Positions 46,707 to 54,858 of a DNA stretch of 64,000 bases are shown here, one piece after another. Position 1 is the stretch's first letter. Each line of letters begins with the position of its first letter. The translations under genes and the position numbers were made by a program. The stretch is from NCBI RefSeq assembly GCF_017515565.1, contig NZ_JAFWFN010000066.1, positions 22,323 through 86,322 of the forward strand, written 5' to 3'. Below the pieces are notes generated by a model. That model saw nothing but the letters and a program-made list of their open reading frames with translations, ran no database searches and was not told where the DNA came from. The stretch is from Halomonas sp. GTDB lineage: Bacteria; Pseudomonadota; Gammaproteobacteria; Pseudomonadales; Halomonadaceae.

Positions 46707-49355
46707 ATGAGTCACGACCTACACGAATCGCTACGCGATAACGTACGTATTTTAGGCGATAGCCTGGGGCGTACCATTGCCGACGATTTAGGCCAGGCAT
46801 TTGTCGATAAAATCGAAACCATCCGGGCCCATGCTAAGCGGGGTCGCCAAAGCGATTCACTGCAGCAGCGTCAGCTGATCGAGTACCTGCGCCAACTCCC
46901 GGAGCGGGATCTGTTGCCGGTGACCCGCGCGTTCAACCAGTTTCTAAACTTGGCTAACATTGCCGAGCAGCACTACCGGGCGCGCTTTCGCCGGGTGGAA
47001 GACTACAAGCCCGGTTCTCAGCCGGTGCTGGGTGAACTGTTAAATCGTGCCCAGGAGGCGGGTAATTCCCCGCGCAAGTTGGTTGAAACCCTGGCTAACA
47101 TGCGCGTCGAGCTGGTGCTGACAGCACACCCGACCGAAGTTATTCGCCGCACGTTAATTCAAAAATACGACGCCATTGATGAGTGCTTAACCGCGATTGA
47201 AAGCTCTGAAGACTACCCGGAGCGGGGTGCGCGCGCCCAAGGTCGACTGGAAGAGCTGATTAGCCAGGCTTGGCACACCGATGAGATTCGTCATGAGCGG
47301 CCAACCCCCGTGGATGAAGCCAAATGGGGCTTCGCGGTCATTGAAAACTCACTGTGGCAAGCGGTACCGGATTTCCACCGCGACCTGGACAGTCTGCTGT
47401 TGGAAACTGCTGGGGAGCGCCTGCCGTTGGACGCCGCGCCAATACGCTATGCCTCTTGGATGGGCGGTGACCGTGATGGTAATCCAAACGTGACGGCGAA
47501 GGTCACCCGTGAAGTATTGCTGCTAGGCCGCTGGATGGCCGCCGACCTCTACCTGCGTGACCTGGAGCAGTTGAAAACCGAACTCTCTATGTGGAAGGCC
47601 AATAGTGCCCTGAAAGCGGAAGCAGGCGACGTGGCGGAGCCCTATCGGGAGGTGCTAAAACGCCTGCTGGCGAGAATGGAAGCTACGCGTGACTGGGCTA
47701 AAGCTGAGTTAGATGGGCGCAATTATGAGGGCGGGCCAATTATTGAAACCCGCGACCAGCTCTATTCACCGCTGTTAGCCTGCTATCGCTCGCTGTGTGA
47801 TGTTGGCCTGGATACCATCGCCAACGGTGCGTTGCTGGATACCCTGCGCCGCGTGGCGGTATTTGGTGTCACCCTTACCAAGCTAGACCTGCGCCAAGAA
47901 GCGAGCCGCCATGCCCAGGTCATTGAAGAGCTGACCAGCGCGCTGGGTCTTGGTCACTACCGTGAATGGGACGAAGCCAAACGCCAAGAGTTTTTACTTG
48001 GCGAACTCGCCTCGCGGCGCCCGCTGATTCCGCGCCGCTGGGAGTGTTCTGCTGAGACCCGTGAAGTGCTCGATACCTTCAAGGTGATTGCTCAAGAGCA
48101 GTCGGAGGCACTTGGCACATATATTATCTCCATGGCGGCAGAGCCTTCTGATGTACTCACCGTCGCGCTGCTGATGAAAGAAGTCGGTGGGCAGGTGACG
48201 CTACCCATTGCGCCGCTGTTTGAAACGCTTAACGATTTGAACCACGCTGGTGAGGTGATAGATCAGTTGCTGGCGATACCGGGGTACCGTGCGCTGATTG
48301 ATGACCGCCAGGAAGTCATGATCGGTTACTCCGATTCGTCGAAAGATGCAGGACAGCTCGCTGCCGCTTGGGCACAGTACCGCGCCCAGGAAGCGCTAGT
48401 GAATGTGTGCGAAAAGCATAGCGTAGACTTAACTTTGTTCCACGGTCGCGGTGGCACCGTTGGCCGTGGCGGTGGCCCGGCCCACGCGGCGATACTTTCC
48501 CAGCCCCCCGGCTCGGTGAACGGTAGCCTGCGGGTGACCGAACAGGGCGAGATGATTCGCTTTAAGTTCGGCCAGCCGGATATTGCCCTGCGCTCCATGG
48601 AAATTTATGCCTGTGCGGTGCTAGAAGCCACGTTACTGCCGCCACGTACGCCTGAGCCCCATTGGCGGGAAGAGATGGATCAGTTGGCTAAGGTCGCCCA
48701 TGCCGCTTATGTGGGCGTGGTGCGTGAAGACCCTGATTTCGTTCCATACTTCCGTGCGGTTACCCCGGAAGGGGCGTTGGGCAGGCTACCGTTGGGCTCA
48801 CGGCCCACCAAGCGCCGCCAAGATGGTGGTGTAGAAACCCTGCGAGCAATACCGTGGATTTTCGCCTGGACGCAGATTCGCTTAATGCTGCCAGCGTGGC
48901 TGGGTAGCGGTGAAGCTTTCTCGCGGCGGCTAGAGCAGCCCGGCGGTCGTGAAGTGCTGCAAGAAATGCGCAATGAATGGCCGTTCTTTGGCACCTACCT
49001 GGACATGCTTGAGATGCTATTGGCCAAGGCCGATGTAGCGATTGCCGCTTACTACGAGCATCGGCTGGTAGATGAGCCGTCGCTAAAAGCCCTGGGTAAA
49101 AGGCTGCGTGAGCGTTTTGAACGGCTAGAAGAGGCTGTGCTCGATATCCTCCAGCAGGAGAAGTTGCTGGAGAATACGCCGCTCATTCGCCAGGCGATTG
49201 ACGTGCGCAATCCTTACATCGACCCGCTTCACGGCTTACAAGCGGAGCTTCTGCAGCGTAACCGCGATGCCGATGGCGCCATTAGTGCTGACCTATCTCG
49301 GGCGCTAATGGTGACCATGGCGGGCATTGCGGCAGGCTTACGCAACACAGGTTAA
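46707..49355 (+). CDS. ppc: Phosphoenolpyruvate carboxylase
   Basis: Carboxylates phosphoenolpyruvate to oxaloacetate, replenishing the TCA cycle; 882 residues. Signature regions are VLTAHPTEVIRRT (catalytic His near 143), WMGGDRDGNPNVT, LDLRQEASRH, GYSDSSKDAGQLAA, FHGRGGTVGRGGGPAHAAILSQPPGS, and the C-terminal RNTG typical of the family. ATG 46707 was preferred over ATG 46701 because AAGGAGG (46692-46698) is 8 bases upstream of the former and only 2 from the latter. A strong terminator follows. Confidence 0.97.
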   Translation: MSHDLHESLRDNVRILGDSLGRTIADDLGQAFVDKIETIRAHAKRGRQSDSLQQRQLIEYLRQLPERDLLPVTRAFNQFLNLANIAEQHYRARFRRVEDYKPGSQPVLGELLNRAQEAGNSPRKLVETLANMRVELVLTAHPTEVIRRTLIQKYDAIDECLTAIESSEDYPERGARAQGRLEELISQAWHTDEIRHERPTPVDEAKWGFAVIENSLWQAVPDFHRDLDSLLLETAGERLPLDAAPIRYASWMGGDRDGNPNVTAKVTREVLLLGRWMAADLYLRDLEQLKTELSMWKANSALKAEAGDVAEPYREVLKRLLARMEATRDWAKAELDGRNYEGGPIIETRDQLYSPLLACYRSLCDVGLDTIANGALLDTLRRVAVFGVTLTKLDLRQEASRHAQVIEELTSALGLGHYREWDEAKRQEFLLGELASRRPLIPRRWECSAETREVLDTFKVIAQEQSEALGTYIISMAAEPSDVLTVALLMKEVGGQVTLPIAPLFETLNDLNHAGEVIDQLLAIPGYRALIDDRQEVMIGYSDSSKDAGQLAAAWAQYRAQEALVNVCEKHSVDLTLFHGRGGTVGRGGGPAHAAILSQPPGSVNGSLRVTEQGEMIRFKFGQPDIALRSMEIYACAVLEATLLPPRTPEPHWREEMDQLAKVAHAAYVGVVREDPDFVPYFRAVTPEGALGRLPLGSRPTKRRQDGGVETLRAIPWIFAWTQIRLMLPAWLGSGEAFSRRLEQPGGREVLQEMRNEWPFFGTYLDMLEMLLAKADVAIAAYYEHRLVDEPSLKALGKRLRERFERLEEAVLDILQQEKLLENTPLIRQAIDVRNPYIDPLHGLQAELLQRNRDADGAISADLSRALMVTMAGIAAGLRNTG

Positions 49356-49374
49356 GCTCGTCATCCTGTCCACT

Positions 49375-49407
49375 AGCGCCGCTACCCTTGGGTGGCGGCG
49401 CTTTTTT
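49375..49407 (+). terminator. Rho-independent terminator of ppc
   Basis: AGCGCCGC (49375-49382) pairs with GCGGCGCT (49395-49402), extended across one mismatch by ACCC with GGGT. Six T residues (49402-49407) follow the stem. Confidence 0.93.
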
Positions 49408-49433
49408 AATCGACTACCGTTGGTTGGCGTTAT

Positions 49434-50450
49434 ATGTCGTTACGAAAATCTACCCGAATTAATAAATACATCAGTGAAAGCGGCCTCTGCTCCCGCCGTG
49501 AGGCTGACCGCTTTGTGGAACAAGGCAACGTCTGGATCAATGGCCGCCGTGCGACCACCGGTGACCAAGTGGTGGCGGGTGACCGGGTAAAAGTTAACGG
49601 TCAAGACATTGAGCCTCAGGAGGAGGAAGATTTAGTCCTTATTGCGCTTAACAAGCCGGTGGGTATTGTCAGCACCACGGAGTCTGCGGAAAAAGACAAC
49701 ATCGTCGAGTTCGTAAAACACGGCACGCGTATTTTTCCCATTGGGCGCCTGGATAAAGACTCCCAGGGGCTTATTTTTCTCACCAATAATGGCGACTTGG
49801 TGAATAAAATTCTGCGCGCTAATAACAACCACGAAAAAGAGTACGTGGTCACGGTCAACAAGCCGATTACCGAAGAATTTATTGCCGGCATGCAGGGTGG
49901 CGTGCCGATCTTAGGGCAGGTGACCAAAAAGTGTAAGGTCGCTAAAGAGTCGACTTTTGTCTTCACCATTACGCTAGTGCAGGGGCTAAACCGCCAGATC
50001 CGCCGCATGTGTGAGTATTTCGGTTACGACGTTACCCAGCTGGTTCGCACACGCATCATGAATGTCTCGCTAAAAGGCTTGGCGCTAGGCGACTGGCGGG
50101 ATTTAACGCCGAAAGAGATCGATACCATCATTAGGCTTACCGAGACCTCTGACCCTGTACCGGAGAAGAAAAAGCCAGCCAGCAGGCCCAGCTATAGCGC
50201 TCGTTCAGACGCTGGAAAGGCAAACCAGCCGGCAGCTAAAAAAGCCCAGAAGGGGGCTAAGCCAAGCGGGAAAGTTCGTAAAGACCCAAAAGGTAAAGCC
50301 GCAGGTCCCGCTAAAGCCCACGCTAAGGCTAAACCTGCCAGTGGTAAGCCCAGTGTAAAAGGGAAAGCAGGCGCTAAAGCGGTGGGTAAGGGGCGAGCCG
50401 GAAGAGGCAAGCCCACAGCGGGTGGCAAGCCATCCTCGCGGCGTAAGTAG
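49434..50450 (+). CDS. rluF: Pseudouridine synthase RluF-like, with a basic low-complexity tail
   Basis: A 338-residue RNA pseudouridine synthase of the RluB/RluE/RluF group, closest by eye to RluF, which modifies U2604 of 23S rRNA. The S4 domain is at about 6-60 ([30 protein letters not shown]). The catalytic Asp lies in [18 protein letters not shown] (about 101-118). [20 protein letters not shown] closes the core. From about residue 243 the tail is Lys/Ala/Pro/Gly-rich, as in E. coli RluF but longer. The start is ATG 49434. No strong ribosome site is visible. Confidence 0.92.
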   Translation: MSLRKSTRINKYISESGLCSRREADRFVEQGNVWINGRRATTGDQVVAGDRVKVNGQDIEPQEEEDLVLIALNKPVGIVSTTESAEKDNIVEFVKHGTRIFPIGRLDKDSQGLIFLTNNGDLVNKILRANNNHEKEYVVTVNKPITEEFIAGMQGGVPILGQVTKKCKVAKESTFVFTITLVQGLNRQIRRMCEYFGYDVTQLVRTRIMNVSLKGLALGDWRDLTPKEIDTIIRLTETSDPVPEKKKPASRPSYSARSDAGKANQPAAKKAQKGAKPSGKVRKDPKGKAAGPAKAHAKAKPASGKPSVKGKAGAKAVGKGRAGRGKPTAGGKPSSRRK

Positions 50451-50488
50451 CGTCCGCTACAGGTTATTCGCTTTCCTTCAAAACGTTA

Positions 50489-50779
50489 TTGAGCGCTTCT
50501 ATTTTGATTCTTGTAGCTGTTTTTTATGTTGTTGTCAGCGTTATTGCTTATATCGCTTACGCCGTTGATAAAAAAGCGGCCATTAAAAGGCGCCAGCGGG
50601 TGAGCGAGAAATCGCTGCATCTGCTGGCGCTGGCAGGCGGCTGGCCGGGCGCCTGGGTTGCCCAGCAGCGCCTGCGCCATAAAACCCAAAAGACAACCTT
50701 TCGGCTCACGTTTTGGATGACCGTAGCGCTGAATGTAGTAGGTCTGTGGGTATTAATGCCTTTTATACTTGGCCATTAG
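50489..50779 (+). CDS. DUF1294 small membrane protein
   Basis: A 96-residue membrane protein of the DUF1294 type. TM1 is ILILVAVFYVVVSVIAYIAYAVDKKAA and the second TM is near 72-92 (FWMTVALNVVGLWVLMPFIL). The family motif YAVDKKAAIKRRQRVSEKSLHLLALAGGWPGAWVAQQRLRHKT... is intact. Function is unknown. No ATG is available, so TTG 50489 is the likely start, with a poor ribosome site. The 3' end overlaps the convergent trpG by 17 bases. Confidence 0.82.
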   Translation: MSASILILVAVFYVVVSVIAYIAYAVDKKAAIKRRQRVSEKSLHLLALAGGWPGAWVAQQRLRHKTQKTTFRLTFWMTVALNVVGLWVLMPFILGH

Positions 50780-51437
50780 GTGCGAAAAGAAAGTTGGCTA
50801 TTAGCTCTTTTCCGCCTTCGGTGGCAAACGACTCCGGGTGAAACTGTATGCCGTGTATCGGATAGTCCTTATGTTTCACACCCATTAGCTCAAACTCACC
50901 GACTGCCTGCCAACTGGCGCGCTGCTCAAACTTATCCGCCGTTAGTTCGCCCACGGTGGCGGTGACTTCCAGGCACTCGGGCAGGGTGGCCGCCTCAGCA
51001 ATCAATGAGTGGTAGCGCATCACCTCTAGCTGGTCGGGTACGCCGTTAAATACCGAGCCGTTATTGTGGTTAATGGGGCTGATCTTGCCGTGCATGGGCA
51101 GTGGGGCGTTAACCACCTTGCCACCAAACACATGAACGATGCCCTGCATGCCCAGGCATACGCCTAACAGGGGCGTGGTTTTACCCAGCTTCTCGATCAC
51201 TTCGGCACACACCCCAAAGTAGCGCGGATCATCCGGCGAGCCTGGGCCAGGGGAAATGATGATGCGATTAGGTGCCATTTCTTCAATGGCTTTGAAATCG
51301 ATCTGATTATTGCGTTTGACGATGATTTCAAAGTGAGGAAGCTCGCCGCGATTCTTCTCCGTAGTGAGAATTTCACCGATAAACTGGTAGAGGTTATAGG
51401 TGAAGGAGTCGTAGTTATCGATAATTAGCACCTTCAT
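50763..51437 (-). CDS. trpG: Anthranilate synthase component II (glutamine amidotransferase)
   Basis: Supplies ammonia from glutamine to anthranilate synthase; 224 residues. The class I amidotransferase triad is visible as Cys in LLGVCLGMQGI, then His and Glu in IQFHPESFAT. The N-terminus MKVLIIDNYDSFTYNLYQFIGE and the ISPGPGSPDDP oxyanion loop fit the TrpG/PabA family. Pairing with the adjacent TrpE argues for TrpG over PabA. It is somewhat longer than most (extra residues near 28-50). The start overlaps the trpE stop by 4 bases (ATGA), so the two subunits are translated in step. Confidence 0.9.
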   Translation of the reverse strand: MKVLIIDNYDSFTYNLYQFIGEILTTEKNRGELPHFEIIVKRNNQIDFKAIEEMAPNRIIISPGPGSPDDPRYFGVCAEVIEKLGKTTPLLGVCLGMQGIVHVFGGKVVNAPLPMHGKISPINHNNGSVFNGVPDQLEVMRYHSLIAEAATLPECLEVTATVGELTADKFEQRASWQAVGEFELMGVKHKDYPIHGIQFHPESFATEGGKELIANFLFAPNGQV

Positions 51438-52855
51438 GCTTGGCTCTCCATATCCGCGCTCATAAAAGGGGCAAGGGCTTTGCGGGTGCCAGCGAATTTG
51501 CGGCGAATCTCTTCGTACTCATCGTCGGCGTTACTATCAAATACGTTGCCGCCACAGGTTTGCACGTAAGCGCGTTCACCGTTCACAAATACCGTACGAA
51601 TGGGAATCGCAAAGGTGCAGTCGCCGTTAAACGAGAACTGGCCCACTGCGCCGCCGTAAGGGCCGCGACCATCATTTTCCAGATCGTCGATGATCTTCAT
51701 TGCTTCGATTTTCGGCGCACCAGTTAGTGTGCCCGCCGGGAAGTTGCTGGCAAGTGCGGTAAACATATCTTCACCTTCGGCGATAATCCCCACAATCTCG
51801 CTGGAAATATGCTGCACATGACTGAAGCGCTTAATGTCCATCAGGCTGCGTACTTTTACCGTGCCGAACTGGGCGACCCGGCCAATATCGTTGCGGTGCA
51901 GATCCACAATCATATTATGCTCAGCGATCTCTTTCGGGTCGTTAAGCAGCGCCCGGGCAAGCTGGGTATCTTCCTGGGGCGTTTTGCCGCGCAGGGTGGT
52001 ACCCGCGAGAGGGAAAGTTTCCATTTCCCCCTGACGCAGCCGGAACAGCAGCTCAGGGCTTGCGCCAATCAGCTTCTGCTCGCCAAATTTGACGTAGTAC
52101 ATCTGCGGGGAGGGGTTGATGGTGCGTAGCTGGTCGTACAGTGCCAGGGTATCGCCTTCAATACGAAAGCGCTTTTTAAAGCCTACTTCGCACTGGAATA
52201 CTTTGCCGTCGATAATATCCTGCTTCACCTTGGCCACTGCTTCCGCGTGCTCTTGCTGGCTCATAGTGTCGCCGAGGGCAGTAATATGCAGTGGGCCTGC
52301 CGGTTCATCCTCTGCGTCGATGAGGGTTTGTAAAAACTCATAACGGCTATTGTCGTGGTAGAAGTAAGTCACTTCCCCGGTCATTTTGTCGAGAATCAGA
52401 TCATCTTTATACAGCCCAAAGCGAAAGGTATCGAAGTCGTCACTGGCTTTCAGGGTTAGTGAGGGCTCGAAGTACTGCATCGCGTCATAGCCAAGATAAC
52501 CGCTTAGCCCGCCCGCATATTTACGAGAAATAATATTTTGTGGGATCAGGCTGCGCAGCAGTTCATAAGGGTTGTCGCTTGGGTAGCGGTTGGCGTTGCC
52601 GTCGCGGTCTTCAATGGTCAGCGTGCTGCCGTTGGCGTACAGAATGTATTCGGGGTCGAAGCCTATAATGGAGTGACGCGCTATGTGGCTATCTTCACCC
52701 AGCGACTCCAGCATGTAGCAGTTATCAAACCGCCGTTCAATTTTCTGAAACAGGGCAAAGAAGTCGCAGTCCGCCGCCAGCGTCACATAATGAGGCTTGC
52801 GCGGTAGCGTAAACGGCTGCGGGCCTTGTGTAGAGTGGGTGTTAGCAGTGCTCAT
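51434..52855 (-). CDS. trpE: Anthranilate synthase component I
   Basis: Converts chorismate and ammonia to anthranilate, the first committed tryptophan step; 473 residues. The N-terminal NCYMLESLGED segment resembles the LLES tryptophan-binding (feedback) motif. The chorismate-binding core shows MYYVKFGEQKLIGASPELLFR, FPLAGTTLRGKT, IVDLHRNDIGRVAQFG and FPAGTLTGAPKIEAMKIIDDLE. It is shorter than E. coli TrpE, and the sequence family is distinct. It overlaps trpR upstream and trpG downstream by 4 bases each. The trpDCBA genes are not in the window, so this is a separate operon. Confidence 0.9.
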   Translation of the reverse strand: MSTANTHSTQGPQPFTLPRKPHYVTLAADCDFFALFQKIERRFDNCYMLESLGEDSHIARHSIIGFDPEYILYANGSTLTIEDRDGNANRYPSDNPYELLRSLIPQNIISRKYAGGLSGYLGYDAMQYFEPSLTLKASDDFDTFRFGLYKDDLILDKMTGEVTYFYHDNSRYEFLQTLIDAEDEPAGPLHITALGDTMSQQEHAEAVAKVKQDIIDGKVFQCEVGFKKRFRIEGDTLALYDQLRTINPSPQMYYVKFGEQKLIGASPELLFRLRQGEMETFPLAGTTLRGKTPQEDTQLARALLNDPKEIAEHNMIVDLHRNDIGRVAQFGTVKVRSLMDIKRFSHVQHISSEIVGIIAEGEDMFTALASNFPAGTLTGAPKIEAMKIIDDLENDGRGPYGGAVGQFSFNGDCTFAIPIRTVFVNGERAYVQTCGGNVFDSNADDEYEEIRRKFAGTRKALAPFMSADMESQA

Positions 52856-53130
52856 AAGTCATCATTCCGTGAAGAGGGTAGCGTCGTTAAAGCGCGTGAC
52901 CCGCGTGAAACCGTAGCAATACCCACGCCGAGAGTTTCGGCAATTTTGCGGTGGGGCACGCCTTCGCGCAGCAGCTTAAAAATCTGCAGGCGTTTACTTA
53001 TTTCTTGGTACTCCGCGGGCGTCAACAGGCTGGCAAGCGCTTCGTGCATTGCCTCAGGCGAGTCAATGGCGAGCAAATGACGAACCAGCTCGGCTTGGAA
53101 ATTATCATTTAAGGAAACGTTTGCAGGCAC
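52852..53130 (-). CDS. trpR: Trp operon repressor TrpR
   Basis: A 92-residue helical repressor that binds DNA when charged with tryptophan. The conserved core is LTPAEYQEISKRLQIFKLLREGVPHRKIAETLGVGIATVSRGSRAL, which contains the helix-turn-helix (HRKIAETLGVGIATVSRGS). ATG 53130 follows AAGGAAACG. It is the first gene of a coupled trpR-trpE-trpG unit, and a near-perfect TrpR operator covers the promoter just upstream. This implies autorepression, as known for E. coli trpR. Confidence 0.93.
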   Translation of the reverse strand: MPANVSLNDNFQAELVRHLLAIDSPEAMHEALASLLTPAEYQEISKRLQIFKLLREGVPHRKIAETLGVGIATVSRGSRALTTLPSSRNDDL

Positions 53131-53151
53131 TGTTTATCACCGAGCCGTAAT

Positions 53152-53200
53152 TTAATGTACTAGTGTACTAGTACATTAACAGCGTGAGATAAAAGGTCAA
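53152..53200 (-). promoter_or_regulatory. TrpR operator overlapping the trpREG promoter
   Basis: A palindrome at 53152-53179 has arms TTAATGTACTAGT and ACTAGTACATTAA around a 2-bp centre. Its core, GTACTAGTGTACTAGTAC (53157-53174), matches the E. coli operator GAACTAGTTAACTAGTAC at 15 of 18 positions. On the minus strand a promoter, -35 TTGACC (53200-53195), 16 bp, -10 TAATGT (53178-53173), has its -10 inside the operator. Bound TrpR-tryptophan would exclude RNA polymerase. Confidence 0.9.
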
Positions 53201-53317
53201 TGCCTAATCGATGACAGCGCTATGTTTTTTGAAGCGTAGCGGGTTGCAGGATATTCTGAGGAGAGGGCTTTCTGGAAAAGCGTGCTAACCCCATAACGGT
53301 TAGCAAGTTTCTACTCA

Positions 53318-53887
53318 TTAAAACGGCAGATGTAGCGAAGCGCTCATCATATTAAGATGGCTCAGGGTGGGGGTGTCGATGCGTTCGTACTCAAGCCGAC
53401 TCACTAGCCGGTTAATCGTCATCGTCGCACCGAATCCTTGCAGTAAGGCAGTGCCACCGCTGTCGGCTAGGGGTTGGTCGGTTTCACCCCGCCATTCGGT
53501 AAAGCCGGATTTCGCGTATACGCTGAAAGAGCCCATGCGAACACCGGCTACAACGGCACCACCTAGACTAAGGGTGTCCATTATCAGTGGGGAAACGCTG
53601 TTGGAGATGGGGACTTCTTCACTTTCCCGGTAGGCAATCTCAGCGCCAATATCCAAACGGGGCAGATGTTCTGGGCTAAACCCAGCGGTTAGACGAAAAC
53701 CCGTGGTGTAGGTATCTAAACTGTTTAAGTCGCTACCTTCCAGTACCACACCATTGGCGAGTGTGATGAGTTCGCTTTCAGTGGCGGTATAGGCCATAAC
53801 GGGAGTGCTATCATTGGCAACGCAGCTCATGAAAGGAAGCGTGGTGCCGAAAGCGCTAAAGAGCAGGGTGCTTGCCAGGCGATTCAT
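53318..53887 (-). CDS. Putative small outer-membrane beta-barrel protein
   Basis: A 189-residue predicted outer-membrane protein. A signal peptide (MNRLASTLLFSAFGTTLPFMSCVAND) is present. Alternating hydrophobic strands follow, for example GFRLTAGFSPE, LDIGAEIAYRE, GGAVVAGVRMGSFSVYAKSGFTEWRG and TINRLVSRLEYERI. The last residue is Phe (SASLHLPF). ATG 53887 follows AGGACAGAGGAACGCC. It looks like the 8-stranded barrel type (OmpW/OprH-like size). I do not recognise the family. Confidence 0.75.
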   Translation of the reverse strand: MNRLASTLLFSAFGTTLPFMSCVANDSTPVMAYTATESELITLANGVVLEGSDLNSLDTYTTGFRLTAGFSPEHLPRLDIGAEIAYRESEEVPISNSVSPLIMDTLSLGGAVVAGVRMGSFSVYAKSGFTEWRGETDQPLADSGGTALLQGFGATMTINRLVSRLEYERIDTPTLSHLNMMSASLHLPF

Positions 53888-53930
53888 TGGCGTTCCTCTG
53901 TCCTTTTACATGGAAGTTATCCTAATCAGC

Positions 53931-54755
53931 CTAGCAACGGGCGCTAATTTCCACCACTTTAATTGCGTTATTGGCCAAATTTTCTAGCAGATTTTTTCCC
54001 ATTTTCAAAAAGCGCTCGCCAAATATCCACTGAGGCGAGAGCACGGCCGTGTGCGGCGTTTGCTCTTTTTGTCGCTGTCGCTGACGCCATTCAAGGGCGG
54101 TGCTACTCCAATCTTCGCAACGTGATAGCTGAAAACCATTTGTTTCAAGTAGCTTTGTTAGCTCGGCTATGGTGAGTAGGTGCGAATGTTCCGGTGTTGC
54201 CGCCCACGGCACCGGGAAGCGAAGGTTGGCAATGTTTTCGCCACTGACCACCTCGTGCATCACTAGCTTACCGCCGGGGCGAAGTACGCGACGGCACTGT
54301 GCCAGTACGCGGGCAGGTTCAGGCATGTTCATTAAACTGTGTTGAAACAGGACGGCATCGAACGTGTGCTCTGGAAAGGGCAATGAGCAGGCATCTCCGG
54401 TAACCCAGCGAAGGGGCGGGTTGGCCGAATGCATTGATAAATCAGTAAGCGCTTGGTTAAGCACGTTAAAGCGGTGGGTGATATCCAACCCGGTGATATG
54501 AAACCCAAGCGCTGCCCCTTGACGCATTAACCCGCCTACGCCTGAACCAATATCCAGCACGTGGTTATGCGTTTGTGGGTCAAGCAGGCTAAGCAGTTTT
54601 TTTGACGCGGCGATACCGCCGATATGAAGCTGATCTAACGGGGCTAGCTGGTGCAGGGTAGGGCCATCGGGGTAGTGAGTGCGAATCTGAGTGAGAATAT
54701 CGCCATCGCGCAGCCCTTGGTGGTAATGCTCGGCTAGCGGCTGGTGAGTGGCCAT
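53931..54755 (-). CDS. Class I SAM-dependent methyltransferase
   Basis: A 274-residue methyltransferase. The SAM-binding motif I is VLDIGSGVGGLMRQGAA (near 66-82), with acidic end LDIT (near 94). Motif II/III regions show DACSLPFPEHTFDAVLFQHSLMNMPEPARVLAQCRRVLRPGGKLVMHEV. A QLHIGGIAASKKLL segment precedes motif I, seen in the ubiquinone/sarcosine-type methyltransferase groups. The substrate is unknown. It stands alone between an outer-membrane protein and an acyl-CoA synthetase. A weak hairpin upstream may separate it from the latter. Confidence 0.85.
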   Translation of the reverse strand: MATHQPLAEHYHQGLRDGDILTQIRTHYPDGPTLHQLAPLDQLHIGGIAASKKLLSLLDPQTHNHVLDIGSGVGGLMRQGAALGFHITGLDITHRFNVLNQALTDLSMHSANPPLRWVTGDACSLPFPEHTFDAVLFQHSLMNMPEPARVLAQCRRVLRPGGKLVMHEVVSGENIANLRFPVPWAATPEHSHLLTIAELTKLLETNGFQLSRCEDWSSTALEWRQRQRQKEQTPHTAVLSPQWIFGERFLKMGKNLLENLANNAIKVVEISARC

Positions 54756-54796
54756 GTCAGTGTCTCGTTATAGAGGAAGTGATATGAATAAAGTGA

Positions 54797-54819
54797 AACG
54801 CCGACCGCTGGCCGGCGTT
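54797..54819 (-). terminator. Weak hairpin after the acyl-CoA synthetase gene
   Basis: AACGCCG (54797-54803) pairs with CGGCGTT (54813-54819). On the minus strand it is followed by TCACTTTATT, an imperfect T tract. It lies 39 bases after the acyl-CoA synthetase stop and may be a partial terminator. Confidence 0.45.
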
Positions 54820-54858
54820 CATTAAAAACGATGCTTGGACAACGTTGCTTGATGGAAA

